Positions 1 through 9,069 of a stretch of 46,535 bases of DNA are shown one piece after another (position 1 is the first letter of the stretch; every line of letters begins with the position of its first letter). The DNA is from Bacteroidota bacterium (GTDB lineage Bacteria; Bacteroidota; Bacteroidia; NS11-12g; UBA955): the NCBI GenBank assembly GCA_016868785.1, contig VGFS01000015.1, positions 1 to 46,535 of the forward strand. Reading direction: 5' to 3'. The position numbers and the translations under genes were made by a program. The notes beneath the pieces were generated by a model that saw only the letters and a program-made list of their open reading frames with translations, did not search any database and had not been told where the DNA came from.

Positions 1-505
1 CGGTATGGAGGATGCGTGCCAATTCCAGGATGACACCCACGCCAGAGGCACCGTCGTTGGCCGCAAGGATGGGCTCTTTTGGGTTTTGGTCGTCCTGGTC
101 CGCCATGGGTCTACTGTCCCAATGCGCCGCGAAAATCATGCGTTTCTCTGCATTTGGATTGATGCTACCTACGAGGTTGTACACGGGGATTTGTGCGCCC
201 GATGTAGGATTTTTGGCCGAACCCACCTGAAAGTAGGTAGTGTCGCACTGAGCTTTGAGTTCTTTCAACAACCAATCGGCGCATTGTTTGTGTGCGGCGG
301 TGCCGGGGATGCGGAAGCCAAAGTTGAGTTGACTTTTGATGTGGTTGTAGGCGTTGTCTGCGGAGAATCCTGTTTTTTTCTGGGTAACGATCACCGTTTC
401 GGCGGTTGCGAGGGTGTCGTTATCGGGGGCATCGGTGGTTTGATTACAACCCAAAAACAGGCATGCTGCCGAAGTGCAAAAGGCCAATATGTACTTTGCT
501 TTCAT
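1..505 (-). CDS. M28-family peptidase lipoprotein (N-terminal part)
   Basis: Partial gene reading leftward off the window edge; 168 residues are visible from the ATG at 505. The N-terminus is a lipoprotein signal with lipobox LFLGC (Cys20), so the product is probably an outer-membrane or periplasmic lipoprotein. The rest matches the M28 / glutaminyl-peptide cyclotransferase-like fold. H128 and D130 lie in AAHWDSRP, and D151 lies in AANDGASG. These are the usual first zinc ligand, its supporting Asp and the bridging Asp. The family includes zinc aminopeptidases and glutaminyl cyclases, and the missing C-terminal half prevents choosing between them. It is divergent from yicC, with a TAnnTTTG element at 516-523. 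The long plus-strand reading frame over this region is an antisense shadow. Confidence 0.85.
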   Translation of the reverse strand, partial: MKAKYILAFCTSAACLFLGCNQTTDAPDNDTLATAETVIVTQKKTGFSADNAYNHIKSQLNFGFRIPGTAAHKQCADWLLKELKAQCDTTYFQVGSAKNPTSGAQIPVYNLVGSINPNAEKRMIFAAHWDSRPMADQDDQNPKEPILAANDGASGVGVILELARILHT

Positions 506-515
506 CAATATTGTA

Positions 516-523
516 CAAAGTTA
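516..523 (-). promoter_or_regulatory. candidate -7 element for the M28 lipoprotein gene
   Basis: On the minus strand this reads TAACTTTG, matching the Bacteroidota -7 consensus TAnnTTTG, and ends 11 nt before the ATG. The nearest upstream TTG (548-550) gives a 24-bp spacer, longer than the usual 19-21, so only the -7 part is well supported. Confidence 0.4.
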
Positions 524-586
524 ATTAATTGTGTGGGTAGGGTGACTCAAAATTCTGTATTAAGGTCTATTTTCGCCTGAATTAGC

Positions 587-1474
587 ATGGATAGTCAAAT
601 TCAGAGTATGACGGGTTTTGGGCGCGCCCAAGTAGAAACGCCAACCCTCAGGGCAGTATGTGAGATCAAAGCCCTTAACGGCAGGTATTTTGAGGCCGAT
701 TTGCGGTTGCCCAAGTTTTTGTACGAAATCGACCCGCAGATTCGCAGGCTGTTGAACGAAAAATTGGAGCGGGGTACCATCACTTGCACGTATAGCATCA
801 CGTTTCCAAATGTGAAGGCAGAGGATCAAACGATTCACATCAATGCGGGTTTGGCCAAGGCTTACCTCGATAAATACAATGAATTGAGTTTGGCCCTTGG
901 GGTGGAATTTCGGGATCCTTTCAGGGAGATTATCCGCATTCCCGAAGTGATTCAAACGGGTGAGCGAGGGTTGGAAGAAGGCGTGAAGGAAGCCATGGTG
1001 GATTTAACATTGCAGGCGGCTGATTTGTTGGTGCAATTCAGAAGGGAAGAAGGGGCAGCCACTGGTGTGAAGTTGTTGTCGCTTGTGGAATCCATTCAGT
1101 TAGATTTGAATGAAGTATCGGTTCATGAAGAGCCGCGCAAGCAAGGCTTGCGCGATCGCATTTACGGCCAACTGGCCGAGCATGTGGCCGGGGAGCTGCG
1201 CGACCAAAATCGTTTTGAGCAAGAGATATTGATGTACTTAGACAAGTGGGATATTGCCGAAGAAAAACAGCGCTTACAGCAACACATCGATTACTTCAAA
1301 ACCTGCCTGAAAAAGGAGCCTTTGGGTAGAAAATTGAATTTTATCGCCCAGGAAATGGGACGTGAAATGAACACCATGGGCGTGAAGAGCAATTATTTCC
1401 CCATGCAGCAAGTGGTGGTCCAGATGAAGGAAAAGTTGGAGCAAATTAAAGAACAAGTCCTGAATCTCGTTTAA
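587..1474 (+). CDS. yicC: YicC/YloC-family endoribonuclease
   Basis: 295 residues, the usual family length. It has the diagnostic N-terminus SMTGFGRA (from residue 7) and the C-terminal segment ending in MKEKLEQIKEQVLNLV. In characterised members (E. coli YicC, B. subtilis YloC) this is an endoribonuclease involved in RNA turnover. The ATG at 587 leaves a short extension before the conserved SMTGFGRA; the ATG at 608 would remove the conserved Ser. In many bacteria gmk follows yicC, but here two exported-protein genes do. A weak -7-like element TATTTTCG (568-575, one mismatch) lies just upstream. Confidence 0.93.
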   Translation: MDSQIQSMTGFGRAQVETPTLRAVCEIKALNGRYFEADLRLPKFLYEIDPQIRRLLNEKLERGTITCTYSITFPNVKAEDQTIHINAGLAKAYLDKYNELSLALGVEFRDPFREIIRIPEVIQTGERGLEEGVKEAMVDLTLQAADLLVQFRREEGAATGVKLLSLVESIQLDLNEVSVHEEPRKQGLRDRIYGQLAEHVAGELRDQNRFEQEILMYLDKWDIAEEKQRLQQHIDYFKTCLKKEPLGRKLNFIAQEMGREMNTMGVKSNYFPMQQVVVQMKEKLEQIKEQVLNLV

Positions 1475-1487
1475 TAGAAAATACTTG

Positions 1488-3683
1488 ATGAACAACAACT
1501 CAAAGAAGCATTGGGCGCTATCCATTTCTGTGTTGTGCCTGAGTGGTTTGGCTGCGCAATGGGATGCCGCTGCAACGAAAGTCGCGAGCGACAGTGTGGT
1601 GGTTTCAACTGGTGTGAGCGACGAAACAGCGCCTACCACTTACCAAGGTCGGGTACTGAGTGCGCTGGATCAAAAGAAAATGGTATTGTTTTCCGTGTGC
1701 GAAGACAACATTTCTTCCGATCCCATTGATGTGCCGTACCTGGTTTCGTTGATTCGAACTGGAGATTTACAGCGCTTTGAGGTGGCCTATGTCAACTTTC
1801 ACCCTTTGCAGGTGGGATTGCTCAATGAATACTTGAAGCACCCCGATCAAATGCACAGGAACTATGTCCGGATGTCGTTTGATGAAGATATCGACAACCC
1901 TTTTGTTGCGGTGATGGATGCCATCGACGTCCGCAGGAAATCAGACAGTACCGCTATTGATCAATTTTCGTTTGCTTCCACCGAGTTGTATGGAAAAGGT
2001 GGGGGCTCATATTTGGAATACAGCGACCGTGAATATGAGTATGCTTTGGCGGCCTATTTAAATGCCTTGTTACCGGCAGATACCACAGTGGGTTTGGGGG
2101 GTGCCGAACAAAATGATGAGCAAATTCCGGCCCGCATTCGCTCGCAAGTGGAAGGTATACGATCGTTGGTTTCGGTAGGACTGTGGCGCTTATGGCAAGA
2201 AGATCAAGAGATTCAAGTGCCCGGCGATGAAGAGGATGAAACAGAATCTTTGGACGTGGATCCGGCTTTCAGCGCCGTGGAGACCATCACCTTTCTCAGG
2301 GATTCGCTTTGGAGCATTTCTGGGGTATTGGAAAATTATCTTTTACCGGAAAATCGGGCCACTTACCAAGCCCTAAAACCCTGGCTGAAACCCATCCCCC
2401 GCGATTCGGTGAACGACCGTGTTTTGGTAGGCGAAACGTTGTTTGAGCAATTGCAAAAGCGCGCCGATTTGGTGGGGAAATTGAAACAGGAAAAACGAAG
2501 AACCCTGATCCTTGGTTCTGACCCCGTGGAACAATTTGCAGTGAATCAGTACAACAAGAAAGCACTGCCCAGTTTGATGGAAGATTTGCTCAGTGAAGGG
2601 GTAAAACCAACCGATATGGCCCGTGTTTTTGCGATGAATGGCAGGTATGAACATGTATTGATGCGGTTGCTGCCTGATTCCGCTAGCGCCAAATCTGATA
2701 CCACCATTTATCCCCCTTTGAGCGCATTGGGTGGGTCAGATACGGCTATCCTGTCTGAAGATCCCTTTGACATGGGTAAGAAGGATACGGTTGAACTTTT
2801 CTCGGAAATCACCAAGGAATACCAATTTAAGGACTCCATTTCTATGGTGACCCTTGTGTTTGCTGAAGTGGGAGGAATGGAAGATTGGTTAGGTGCCATG
2901 GATTCTGCGGCAGTAGCGTTCGAAGAGGGCTGGAGTGACTACGGCGATAAAAAGAGTTTTATGACGCATCGTTCTGAATGGGGTGGAACCGAAGAATCCA
3001 AGTTGGTGTTTGATCTGGCCTACACCTATATTCAACCCACTTTCAAACCCAAATACATCAATGCGATGCGCAGTGTGATGGGATTGACAGAATTCGATGC
3101 ACTTAACCTATCTACCCAAGGAATTAGCGTGGGAATAAATACCCGCAATGGAAAACAGCTCCAAAACCACCGATTGCAGGTGGCCCAAACGATGGGTGGC
3201 AATGGGAATTATTCGGCGTCTTATGTGCTGTATAGCAACATGACCCAATTCTCATTGGGCAGATTTTTTACGTTTGGAATTGGCGGATTTACCGGATATG
3301 GCGAGCAGCGTTACAAGAAATTTACCAACACGGCGGGCGGATTTATCAATCAAGATCAACCCAGTTTTGTGGTGAAAAATCCAGCCTATTTGTATGGTCT
3401 AACAATAGAGCCTGCGATTCATGTGGGTCCATTCTTTGCACGACTCACCGGTGGGTATGCGTGGGATTTGGGTGAAGGCACTTGGTTGTATCAAAAAGAG
3501 CCCATGAACAACGGGTCGAGCTTTAAAAGTACGGGCTGGTACGTTATGGCGGAAGCGGGTTTGCATTGGAAATTTGGCAACACGATCATGGGTTCTGGAT
3601 CGAGTGATTATGATTATGTGACTGACTCAGTATCAGTGGGTAGAAAATCACCCAAACATCAAGAAAGGAGAAATCAGCAATGA
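1488..3683 (+). CDS. Exported protein with C-terminal barrel-like region; possible degenerate paralogue of the next gene
   Basis: 731 residues from the ATG at 1488; a TTG at 1485 is in frame, but the ATG directly follows it. A signal peptide covers about residues 1-30. I recognise no named family. The last ~170 residues alternate aromatic and polar residues with many Gly, as in an outer-membrane beta-barrel. By eye it resembles the downstream gene. Both have a hydrophobic strand then an acidic motif (VCEDN at 70-74 here, GENH there), a second strand, a later F-x-x-x-G-R segment (NGRYEH, ending near residue 389), and a barrel-like C-terminus with a W-x-YQKE element. The key catalytic-type residues of the neighbour are not conserved. 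Its stop overlaps the next start (ATGA, 3680-3683), indicating translational coupling. Confidence 0.7.
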   Translation: MNNNSKKHWALSISVLCLSGLAAQWDAAATKVASDSVVVSTGVSDETAPTTYQGRVLSALDQKKMVLFSVCEDNISSDPIDVPYLVSLIRTGDLQRFEVAYVNFHPLQVGLLNEYLKHPDQMHRNYVRMSFDEDIDNPFVAVMDAIDVRRKSDSTAIDQFSFASTELYGKGGGSYLEYSDREYEYALAAYLNALLPADTTVGLGGAEQNDEQIPARIRSQVEGIRSLVSVGLWRLWQEDQEIQVPGDEEDETESLDVDPAFSAVETITFLRDSLWSISGVLENYLLPENRATYQALKPWLKPIPRDSVNDRVLVGETLFEQLQKRADLVGKLKQEKRRTLILGSDPVEQFAVNQYNKKALPSLMEDLLSEGVKPTDMARVFAMNGRYEHVLMRLLPDSASAKSDTTIYPPLSALGGSDTAILSEDPFDMGKKDTVELFSEITKEYQFKDSISMVTLVFAEVGGMEDWLGAMDSAAVAFEEGWSDYGDKKSFMTHRSEWGGTEESKLVFDLAYTYIQPTFKPKYINAMRSVMGLTEFDALNLSTQGISVGINTRNGKQLQNHRLQVAQTMGGNGNYSASYVLYSNMTQFSLGRFFTFGIGGFTGYGEQRYKKFTNTAGGFINQDQPSFVVKNPAYLYGLTIEPAIHVGPFFARLTGGYAWDLGEGTWLYQKEPMNNGSSFKSTGWYVMAEAGLHWKFGNTIMGSGSSDYDYVTDSVSVGRKSPKHQERRNQQ

Positions 3684-5725
3684 AGAAGGGAATAATCGCG
3701 AGCTGTTTGTTCGCGTGGTTGGGCGTTTTACAGGCCCAAGAGTCTGCGGTATTGCCCACAGGATACTACCTCGATTTTAAGGAATATGGTTTTGGTGAAT
3801 TGAAAAGTGTGCGCCTACTCATTCAGCGTGCCAATGAGGCCAGGGTGATGCTCTCAGGAGAAAATCACATGTTTTCTGGGTTCAACTCGCTGGGGGAATA
3901 CCGCTTTTTGAAGTTCTTTCACGAGCAAGCTGGGGTACGTCACTTTGTGATTGAATTGAGTCCAACCCGCGCCTTGTATATGGAGCGCTACTTCACCAAT
4001 ACCGACTCAACAGCAAGGCGTTTCTTGCGGGCTACTTCGTCCCAAGATTACATGAACTTGTTCGATAGCATTCGGGTATGGAACCAAACATTGCCAGATT
4101 CCCAGAAAATTAAGGTGCATGGTTTGGACGTAGAGCGTTTCTATGACATGACGGTGATGCGCTTGGGCGATGTGATTCAAAAGCGTGGCATGGCGCCACT
4201 AAGCATTCGAATGGGCGCTTTGATGGCTACCAAATTGGCGCAACAAATCGAAAAGGAAGGAACCGATGATGAGGACGACGACATGGAAGGTGATGAATCT
4301 ACCCAGGAAGGAATTCCCGATACAACCAATGTTGTTGTTGACACGACCGTGGATACCACTCGCATTGCTGAAGTTGTGGTTGAGGAGCTAAACGAATCAT
4401 TGGATAAACGGCTCGACGTCATCTTGATGAACGAAGAGGAGGATGACTTCGATACGGAAGAAGGGGCCATGGAACTCTATTTGTGGTTGAGTAAGCATGC
4501 CGCGGTTGATGGGAAGTACGCCGACAGTAGCAAAGTATGGAAGCAGTGGTTGGGCGATGATTATGCCGAATATGCCTTGGCTTTCAAGCAATTGCGTGAG
4601 TGGTACTTGTGGACCAAATCCGACAATACGGCGCAGCAAGTGGCGTGGCGGGAAGAGCACATGTACAAAAACATGGTGGGCTTGTTGCAGAAGTATCCGC
4701 AAGGTAAGTTCTTCGGTCAGTTTGGCCGTTGTCATGTCAGCACCAACAAACAACAGCAAGATTGCGGTTGGTTTGAGTACAACAGTTTGTTGACACGCCT
4801 ACGCACCCGCTACTTCAAAGAGAACAAATCGGTAATGTCGATTGGTATTTTTTACAAAGAAAAAGAATTTGACGGCAAAGACATTTGCGCGGTAAACTTG
4901 GGCAATACGCTGGCCATCAATGAAGAGGTGAAGTCGATCCTCAAAACCGTGGATAAAAGCATAGTTTTATACCACACCAAGGATTCTATTACGCCTTTGG
5001 TGGAGTTGTCAAAGAAGTTTGATTTTGTTTTGGCCCATGATTTCACAGAGGAGTCCGAGGAAGATGATGATTACAGTGGCAGTGATGATGCGGAATCGAA
5101 AGGAAACGATCACATTGGATTCACTGTGGCCGGAAGATACATGATGTCGCAGTTTTTGTCTGAGAACCTTAAACAGCATTTTGCCGATAACGGTTATGCC
5201 ATCAGCGATGCGAAGTTGTTTTACGTGCCGGTGGGTTTGACCTTCTTGAGCAAGCATGGCCACATGGAACTTGGGTATGCCCGGGGTAAGAAAGATGTGT
5301 TTAAGGCAAATGATGGCGAACGTTTATCGTACAGAGCACACATGTACCACATGGATGCGGGGGTGCACTCAGGCAGTAGTTACGCCAAATGGCAGTGGGG
5401 TTTGGGCTTGCGGGCCTATCATGTGCGTCATCAAATCAAATACGTACCACCCACGGTAGATTTCGGCAATCCAGTGGTAAATGGTGTTCAAACCATTCGC
5501 TCCATGGAATGGGTGCCCGGAGCCTATGTTTCGGCACGATTCAGACCGCATGCGGGGCTCTCATTGTTTGCAAAGGCAGGGTATCAACAGTCTACGGCCG
5601 CAAAACGCGTTTGGCAGTACAAAGAAACCGGCTTGAATTATGGCGGCGGTGCTGACATGGGGGGATTAAAAGCGGGTATTTTCGTCGAGATGGGTTTCAC
5701 CGTTAACATGGATACATTTGACTAA
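3680..5725 (+). CDS. Exported EreA/ChaN-like domain protein with C-terminal outer-membrane barrel-like region
   Basis: 681 residues with a cleavable signal peptide (about 1-20, ending LQAQ). Residues ~50-155 resemble the erythromycin-esterase/ChaN/TIKI-like fold: GENH (60-63), a second conserved Glu in VIELSP (E92), GLD at 148-150, and a later His in FGRCHV (H352). A highly acidic stretch at about 195-265 interrupts the domain, and another lies near 455-475. The last ~170 residues are Gly/aromatic-rich and barrel-like, ending in a strand typical of outer-membrane proteins. Members of the superfamily include esterases, metalloproteases and haem-binding proteins, so the substrate cannot be named. 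It overlaps the preceding gene by 4 nt and precedes pssA by 1 nt. Confidence 0.6.
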   Translation: MKKGIIASCLFAWLGVLQAQESAVLPTGYYLDFKEYGFGELKSVRLLIQRANEARVMLSGENHMFSGFNSLGEYRFLKFFHEQAGVRHFVIELSPTRALYMERYFTNTDSTARRFLRATSSQDYMNLFDSIRVWNQTLPDSQKIKVHGLDVERFYDMTVMRLGDVIQKRGMAPLSIRMGALMATKLAQQIEKEGTDDEDDDMEGDESTQEGIPDTTNVVVDTTVDTTRIAEVVVEELNESLDKRLDVILMNEEEDDFDTEEGAMELYLWLSKHAAVDGKYADSSKVWKQWLGDDYAEYALAFKQLREWYLWTKSDNTAQQVAWREEHMYKNMVGLLQKYPQGKFFGQFGRCHVSTNKQQQDCGWFEYNSLLTRLRTRYFKENKSVMSIGIFYKEKEFDGKDICAVNLGNTLAINEEVKSILKTVDKSIVLYHTKDSITPLVELSKKFDFVLAHDFTEESEEDDDYSGSDDAESKGNDHIGFTVAGRYMMSQFLSENLKQHFADNGYAISDAKLFYVPVGLTFLSKHGHMELGYARGKKDVFKANDGERLSYRAHMYHMDAGVHSGSSYAKWQWGLGLRAYHVRHQIKYVPPTVDFGNPVVNGVQTIRSMEWVPGAYVSARFRPHAGLSLFAKAGYQQSTAAKRVWQYKETGLNYGGGADMGGLKAGIFVEMGFTVNMDTFD

Positions 5726-5726
5726 T

Positions 5727-6476
5727 ATGAAGTGGACCAAGGAAATTCCGAATTTGATTACCCTGAGCAATATGGGGTGCGGGTTACTGGGAATTGGCTT
5801 TGTAATGGCCGGACAGGAGTGGATGGGTTTTGTGCTGATGTTGTTGGGCGCAGGGCTTGATTTTTTTGATGGTTTTGCCGCCCGTAAACTTGGCGTTGCC
5901 GGAGAAATGGGCAAACAGCTAGATTCGATGGCTGATGTAGTCACCTTTGGTGTGTTACCTGGACTGATTTGGAAGGCGATGATGGAATATCAAGGATACT
6001 GTCCGCCCGATCGCTTCTGTATCAACAGCTACACGTGGATGTTGATTCCATTGGCTGCGGGTTATCGATTGGCGAAGTTTAACATTGACACCCGACAAAC
6101 CACGGGGTTTTTGGGAATTCCCACTCCCATAACGGGGTTGGTGTTGGGCTCATTTGCTTGGATGAGCTACAATTTAGGTAATCCTGGCGAATTGTGGTTT
6201 ATTGACAAGCCCATGATTGATCTGCGTGGGTTGTTCAATGGATATTGGGTTTGGTTATACATGCCCTTGTTTACGGCTTACATGATGGTGAGTGATTTTC
6301 CTATGTTGGCGATGAAATTTTCTGCCAATGACCCTTTGCGCAAATTTAAGATGTCGCTGTTGGGCTTGGCGATTCCTTGCGCTTTGTTTGGGTCGGCCGG
6401 ATTCGTGGTTTTTTACTTTTTGTATATAATTGTTTCGCTTTTAGCGAACTTTGCCAACAAATCGAACAGCATATGA
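5727..6476 (+). CDS. pssA: CDP-diacylglycerol--serine O-phosphatidyltransferase
   Basis: 249 residues from the ATG at 5727, one base after the previous stop. It makes phosphatidylserine, the precursor of phosphatidylethanolamine, from CDP-diacylglycerol and L-serine at the inner membrane. The CDP-alcohol phosphotransferase motif is complete: D45, D48-G49, A52-R53, G62, D66 and D70, with the expected spacing. Several hydrophobic helices follow. The N-terminal [13 protein letters not shown] is characteristic of the Bacteroidota and Gram-positive type of PssA. The stop overlaps the purE start (ATGA), so the two are co-transcribed. Confidence 0.93.
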   Translation: MKWTKEIPNLITLSNMGCGLLGIGFVMAGQEWMGFVLMLLGAGLDFFDGFAARKLGVAGEMGKQLDSMADVVTFGVLPGLIWKAMMEYQGYCPPDRFCINSYTWMLIPLAAGYRLAKFNIDTRQTTGFLGIPTPITGLVLGSFAWMSYNLGNPGELWFIDKPMIDLRGLFNGYWVWLYMPLFTAYMMVSDFPMLAMKFSANDPLRKFKMSLLGLAIPCALFGSAGFVVFYFLYIIVSLLANFANKSNSI

Positions 6477-6982
6477 AAAAAATAGGCATCATCATGGGAA
6501 GTGATAGCGACCTGCCAGTCATGAAAGAGGCGGGCGCCATTTTAGACGCTTTGGGTGTTGACTATGAGATCACGGTGGTAAGTGCACACAGAACGCCCAA
6601 ACGATTGATGGAGTATTCTGAGTCGGCTGCTTCGCGTGGTTTGGAGGTGATTATTGCCGGAGCGGGTGGGGCAGCTCATTTGCCAGGAATGGTGGCTTCG
6701 TTTACGCATTTGCCCGTTCTTGGGGTGCCTGTGCAGACCAAGACCATGAGCGGGATTGACAGTTTGTATTCAATTGTGCAAATGCCTCCTGGGGTTCCCG
6801 TGGCTACGGTGGCGATCAATGGTGCGAAAAATGCAGGCATTTTGGCTGCGCAGATTTTGGGTGTGGCCGACAAAGCCTTAGGCGAGCGAGTGGCGGCATT
6901 CAAAGAGTCGATGCGTGTTGAGATCATGGAGAAAGCGGAGAAGCTTGAAAAGGGCGGTTGGAAAAAATACTTGGGCGAATAA
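6473..6982 (+). CDS. purE: N5-carboxyaminoimidazole ribonucleotide mutase
   Basis: 169 residues, typical class I PurE. It converts N5-CAIR to CAIR in de novo purine synthesis in the cytoplasm. Visible motifs are GSDSD at 9-13, SAHRTP at 37-42 (with the conserved catalytic-site His39) and the Gly/Ala-rich [11 protein letters not shown] loop. The start ATG at 6473 overlaps the pssA stop by 4 nt. A longer in-frame reading from further upstream would run inside pssA and is rejected. purK is not adjacent in this window. Confidence 0.96.
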   Translation: MKKIGIIMGSDSDLPVMKEAGAILDALGVDYEITVVSAHRTPKRLMEYSESAASRGLEVIIAGAGGAAHLPGMVASFTHLPVLGVPVQTKTMSGIDSLYSIVQMPPGVPVATVAINGAKNAGILAAQILGVADKALGERVAAFKESMRVEIMEKAEKLEKGGWKKYLGE

Positions 6983-6996
6983 CGGTTGGTTGAGCG

Positions 6997-7578
6997 ATGA
7001 TCATTGTAGGTCAGGCCCTGGTGTCTGAAGACATCCTCGAAAAAAAATTCGAATGTCAAATTCTGACTTGCAAAGGCGCTTGTTGTGTACAAGGCGATGC
7101 CGGTGCCCCATTGGATGCGGCGGAATTGGATATTATTGCCTCGGAATATGACAAAGTAGTGCCTTTCATGGCCGAGGCGGGTTTGGCCAAGGTGGCGGAA
7201 GTGGGGTTTCACGAAAAGGATAGAGACGGTGATTTGGTGACTACTTGTTTGCCCACCGGCGAGTGTGTTTTTGTGGTTTATGATGAGCTGGGTATCGCAG
7301 GCTGTGCGATCGAAAAGGCCTATTTTGCGGACAAAACTTGGTTTAGAAAGCCTTTGAGTTGCCATCTGTATCCCATCAGGGCGAAACAATACGGCGAATA
7401 CATGGCGTTGAATTACCACAGTTGGATTTTGTGTGCTGAGGCTTGTAGGGTGGGCGATGAAAAAAAGGTGCCGGTTTATCGGTTCTTGAAAGAGGCATTA
7501 ACCCGTAAAATGGGTCCCTCGTGGTATGAAGAGTTTGAAGCCATTGCTGAAGCCTGGGAAGCCCAGAAACCTCGTTAA
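6997..7578 (+). CDS. DUF3109 family cysteine-rich protein
   Basis: 193 residues. The N-terminus has a Cys cluster (C20, C25, C29, C30 in FECQILTCKGACC), and further Cys occur around the middle (TCLPTGEC, AGCAIEK, LSCHLYP) and near the end (ILCAEAC). This pattern matches the DUF3109 family, widespread in Bacteroidota and thought to bind a metal or Fe-S centre. Its biochemical function is not established. There is no signal peptide, so it is cytoplasmic. It lies 14 bp after purE and is the last gene of this plus-strand run, converging with ubiA 7 bp later. Confidence 0.85.
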   Translation: MIIVGQALVSEDILEKKFECQILTCKGACCVQGDAGAPLDAAELDIIASEYDKVVPFMAEAGLAKVAEVGFHEKDRDGDLVTTCLPTGECVFVVYDELGIAGCAIEKAYFADKTWFRKPLSCHLYPIRAKQYGEYMALNYHSWILCAEACRVGDEKKVPVYRFLKEALTRKMGPSWYEEFEAIAEAWEAQKPR

Positions 7579-7585
7579 TTCGTAT

Positions 7586-8485
7586 TTAGGGCTGAGAGAG
7601 TAGCACGCTCAAAAGGCCCAAAAGCATGGTGAATTTGAGCCATTTACTGATTTTTTTGTAATCGCGTTTTTGCGACGCATGGGCGGTCATCCAAATACCG
7701 CGTAAAATCATCGGAATAAGTATGAGGGTGATATAGGCCGGGAACAGCAATTCTAAGGTGTTTAAAGGGCCTTGTACATTCAAAAAGGGCGATACAAATA
7801 GTATGTAACTGGCCGCTGCCAAAAATAGAATGATGGTTGCCAATATCACATTGGTGAGGATGTTTGTTTTTTTTGTGCCGTGAACAATGGGAAAGGTTTC
7901 GCAATCCTGTTGTTTGTCGCCTTCGATGTCCTCCGCATCTTTGATTAATTCGCGGGCAAAGGTGAGTAGAAACGCCAAAAACGCATATTCGGCAAAGTAG
8001 CCTTGGCTGATTTGATAGATGCCGCGAGAGGCGACGTAAATTACGCTGCCCGACATAAAAGCAATGAGAAGATTCCCTGGCAAGCCCATCGCCTTGAGAT
8101 CCGAGGAGTAAAAGTACAACAGGATGGCGATGGCCGTGGCAAATAACCCCATGCCTAGCCCTGCCGCGTACCCGCAGATTTGTCCGCCCGCCGTAAGAAT
8201 TACATAATAAATGATGGCCGCGCGGTGAGAAATATCGCGTTTTAGTATGCGTTTGTTGGGACGGTTTACGTGGTCGGTGTCTACATCGAATAGGTCGTTA
8301 ATGACATACCCACCAGCGGCGGTGAGGCAGCAGGTAAGGACTACCAAAATGGAATCGGGGAAGGCGATGTTTTCCCAGTCTATGTTGAGGTAGGAAGTGC
8401 GTGATGCCGCCAACATGAAAACCACTTGGGTGAACAGCGTTAACAGAATGTTGTTGGGCCGGATGATGGCAAAATAGGCACGCAT
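7586..8485 (-). CDS. UbiA-family prenyltransferase (geranylgeranylglycerol-phosphate geranylgeranyltransferase-like)
   Basis: 299-residue polytopic membrane protein. It has both Asp-rich prenyl-diphosphate motifs of the UbiA superfamily: NDLFDVDTD at 63-71, followed by HVNRPNKR, and a second one in KDAEDIEGDKQQD. Bacteroidota homologues are usually annotated as geranylgeranylglycerol-phosphate geranylgeranyltransferase or as a general UbiA prenyltransferase. The acceptor substrate cannot be read from the sequence. It lies 29 bp downstream of def and probably belongs to the ruvX-def-ubiA operon. Confidence 0.85.
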   Translation of the reverse strand: MRAYFAIIRPNNILLTLFTQVVFMLAASRTSYLNIDWENIAFPDSILVVLTCCLTAAGGYVINDLFDVDTDHVNRPNKRILKRDISHRAAIIYYVILTAGGQICGYAAGLGMGLFATAIAILLYFYSSDLKAMGLPGNLLIAFMSGSVIYVASRGIYQISQGYFAEYAFLAFLLTFARELIKDAEDIEGDKQQDCETFPIVHGTKKTNILTNVILATIILFLAAASYILFVSPFLNVQGPLNTLELLFPAYITLILIPMILRGIWMTAHASQKRDYKKISKWLKFTMLLGLLSVLLSQP

Positions 8486-8514
8486 GTTTGAAGGCTCAAT
8501 ACATGCAAACTACA

Positions 8515-9069
8515 TTATTTTTTCGGAAATTTCATTTTGTAGGGCGCGTTGACCATTCCCATGGAAATGTTGTTGAGCTTTTTCTTCAGCATATTGCGCT
8601 TCAGGGGATGGATGCGATCTGTAAATAAAATGCCTTCAATGTGGTCATATTCGTGCTGAATGATGCGCGCGGCCATGCCGTCGTACGTTTCCGTTTTTTG
8701 AACAAAGTTTTCGTCCATGTATTGAATGGTTACTTTGGCATTGCGTTTCACATTGGCTCGAACGAAGGGAATGGAGAGGCATCCTTCTTCATACTCCCAG
8801 GGGGTATCGAATTCCTCGAGAATTTGGGCGTTGATGAATATTTTTTTAAAGTTTTTGGTGCTTGGGTCGTCTTCGATATCGGTACCGTCTACTATGAACA
8901 AACGAATGGGTAAGCCAATTTGGGGTGCTGCCAATCCAATGCCACTGCTGTCGTACATGGTTTCAAACATGTTCTCAAGCAGGGTGTCTAGCCCTTCATA
9001 ATCTGGAATGATGTCTTCGGCTTTTTTTCTCAGTACGGGCATGCCGTAGGCGTATATGGGCAGTATCAT
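8515..9069 (-). CDS. def: Peptide deformylase
   Basis: 184 residues. It removes the N-formyl group from nascent proteins in the cytoplasm. All three signature motifs are present: GIGLAAPQ (43-50), EGCLS with metal ligand C97, and QHEYDH with H139, E140 and H143. The start ATG overlaps the ruvX stop (9066-9069), so the two genes are translationally coupled. An acidic/polar insertion near residues 63-76 (TDIEDDPSTKNFKK) is seen in other Bacteroidota deformylases. Confidence 0.97.
   Translation of the reverse strand: MILPIYAYGMPVLRKKAEDIIPDYEGLDTLLENMFETMYDSSGIGLAAPQIGLPIRLFIVDGTDIEDDPSTKNFKKIFINAQILEEFDTPWEYEEGCLSIPFVRANVKRNAKVTIQYMDENFVQKTETYDGMAARIIQHEYDHIEGILFTDRIHPLKRNMLKKKLNNISMGMVNAPYKMKFPKK

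Noticed and set aside
5-580. 191-codon plus-strand reading frame at the left edge
   Set aside because: It is antisense to the M28 lipoprotein gene, whose lipobox and metal-site motifs are clear; the plus-strand product has no recognisable features and runs through the divergent promoter region.
4177-4470. Ser-rich minus-strand reading frame opposite the acidic insert
   Set aside because: It is the antisense of Asp/Glu codon runs in the EreA/ChaN-like gene and has no independent support.
6377-6472. Upstream extension of purE
   Set aside because: It lies within pssA in another frame; the ATG at 6473 gives the exact PurE N-terminus.
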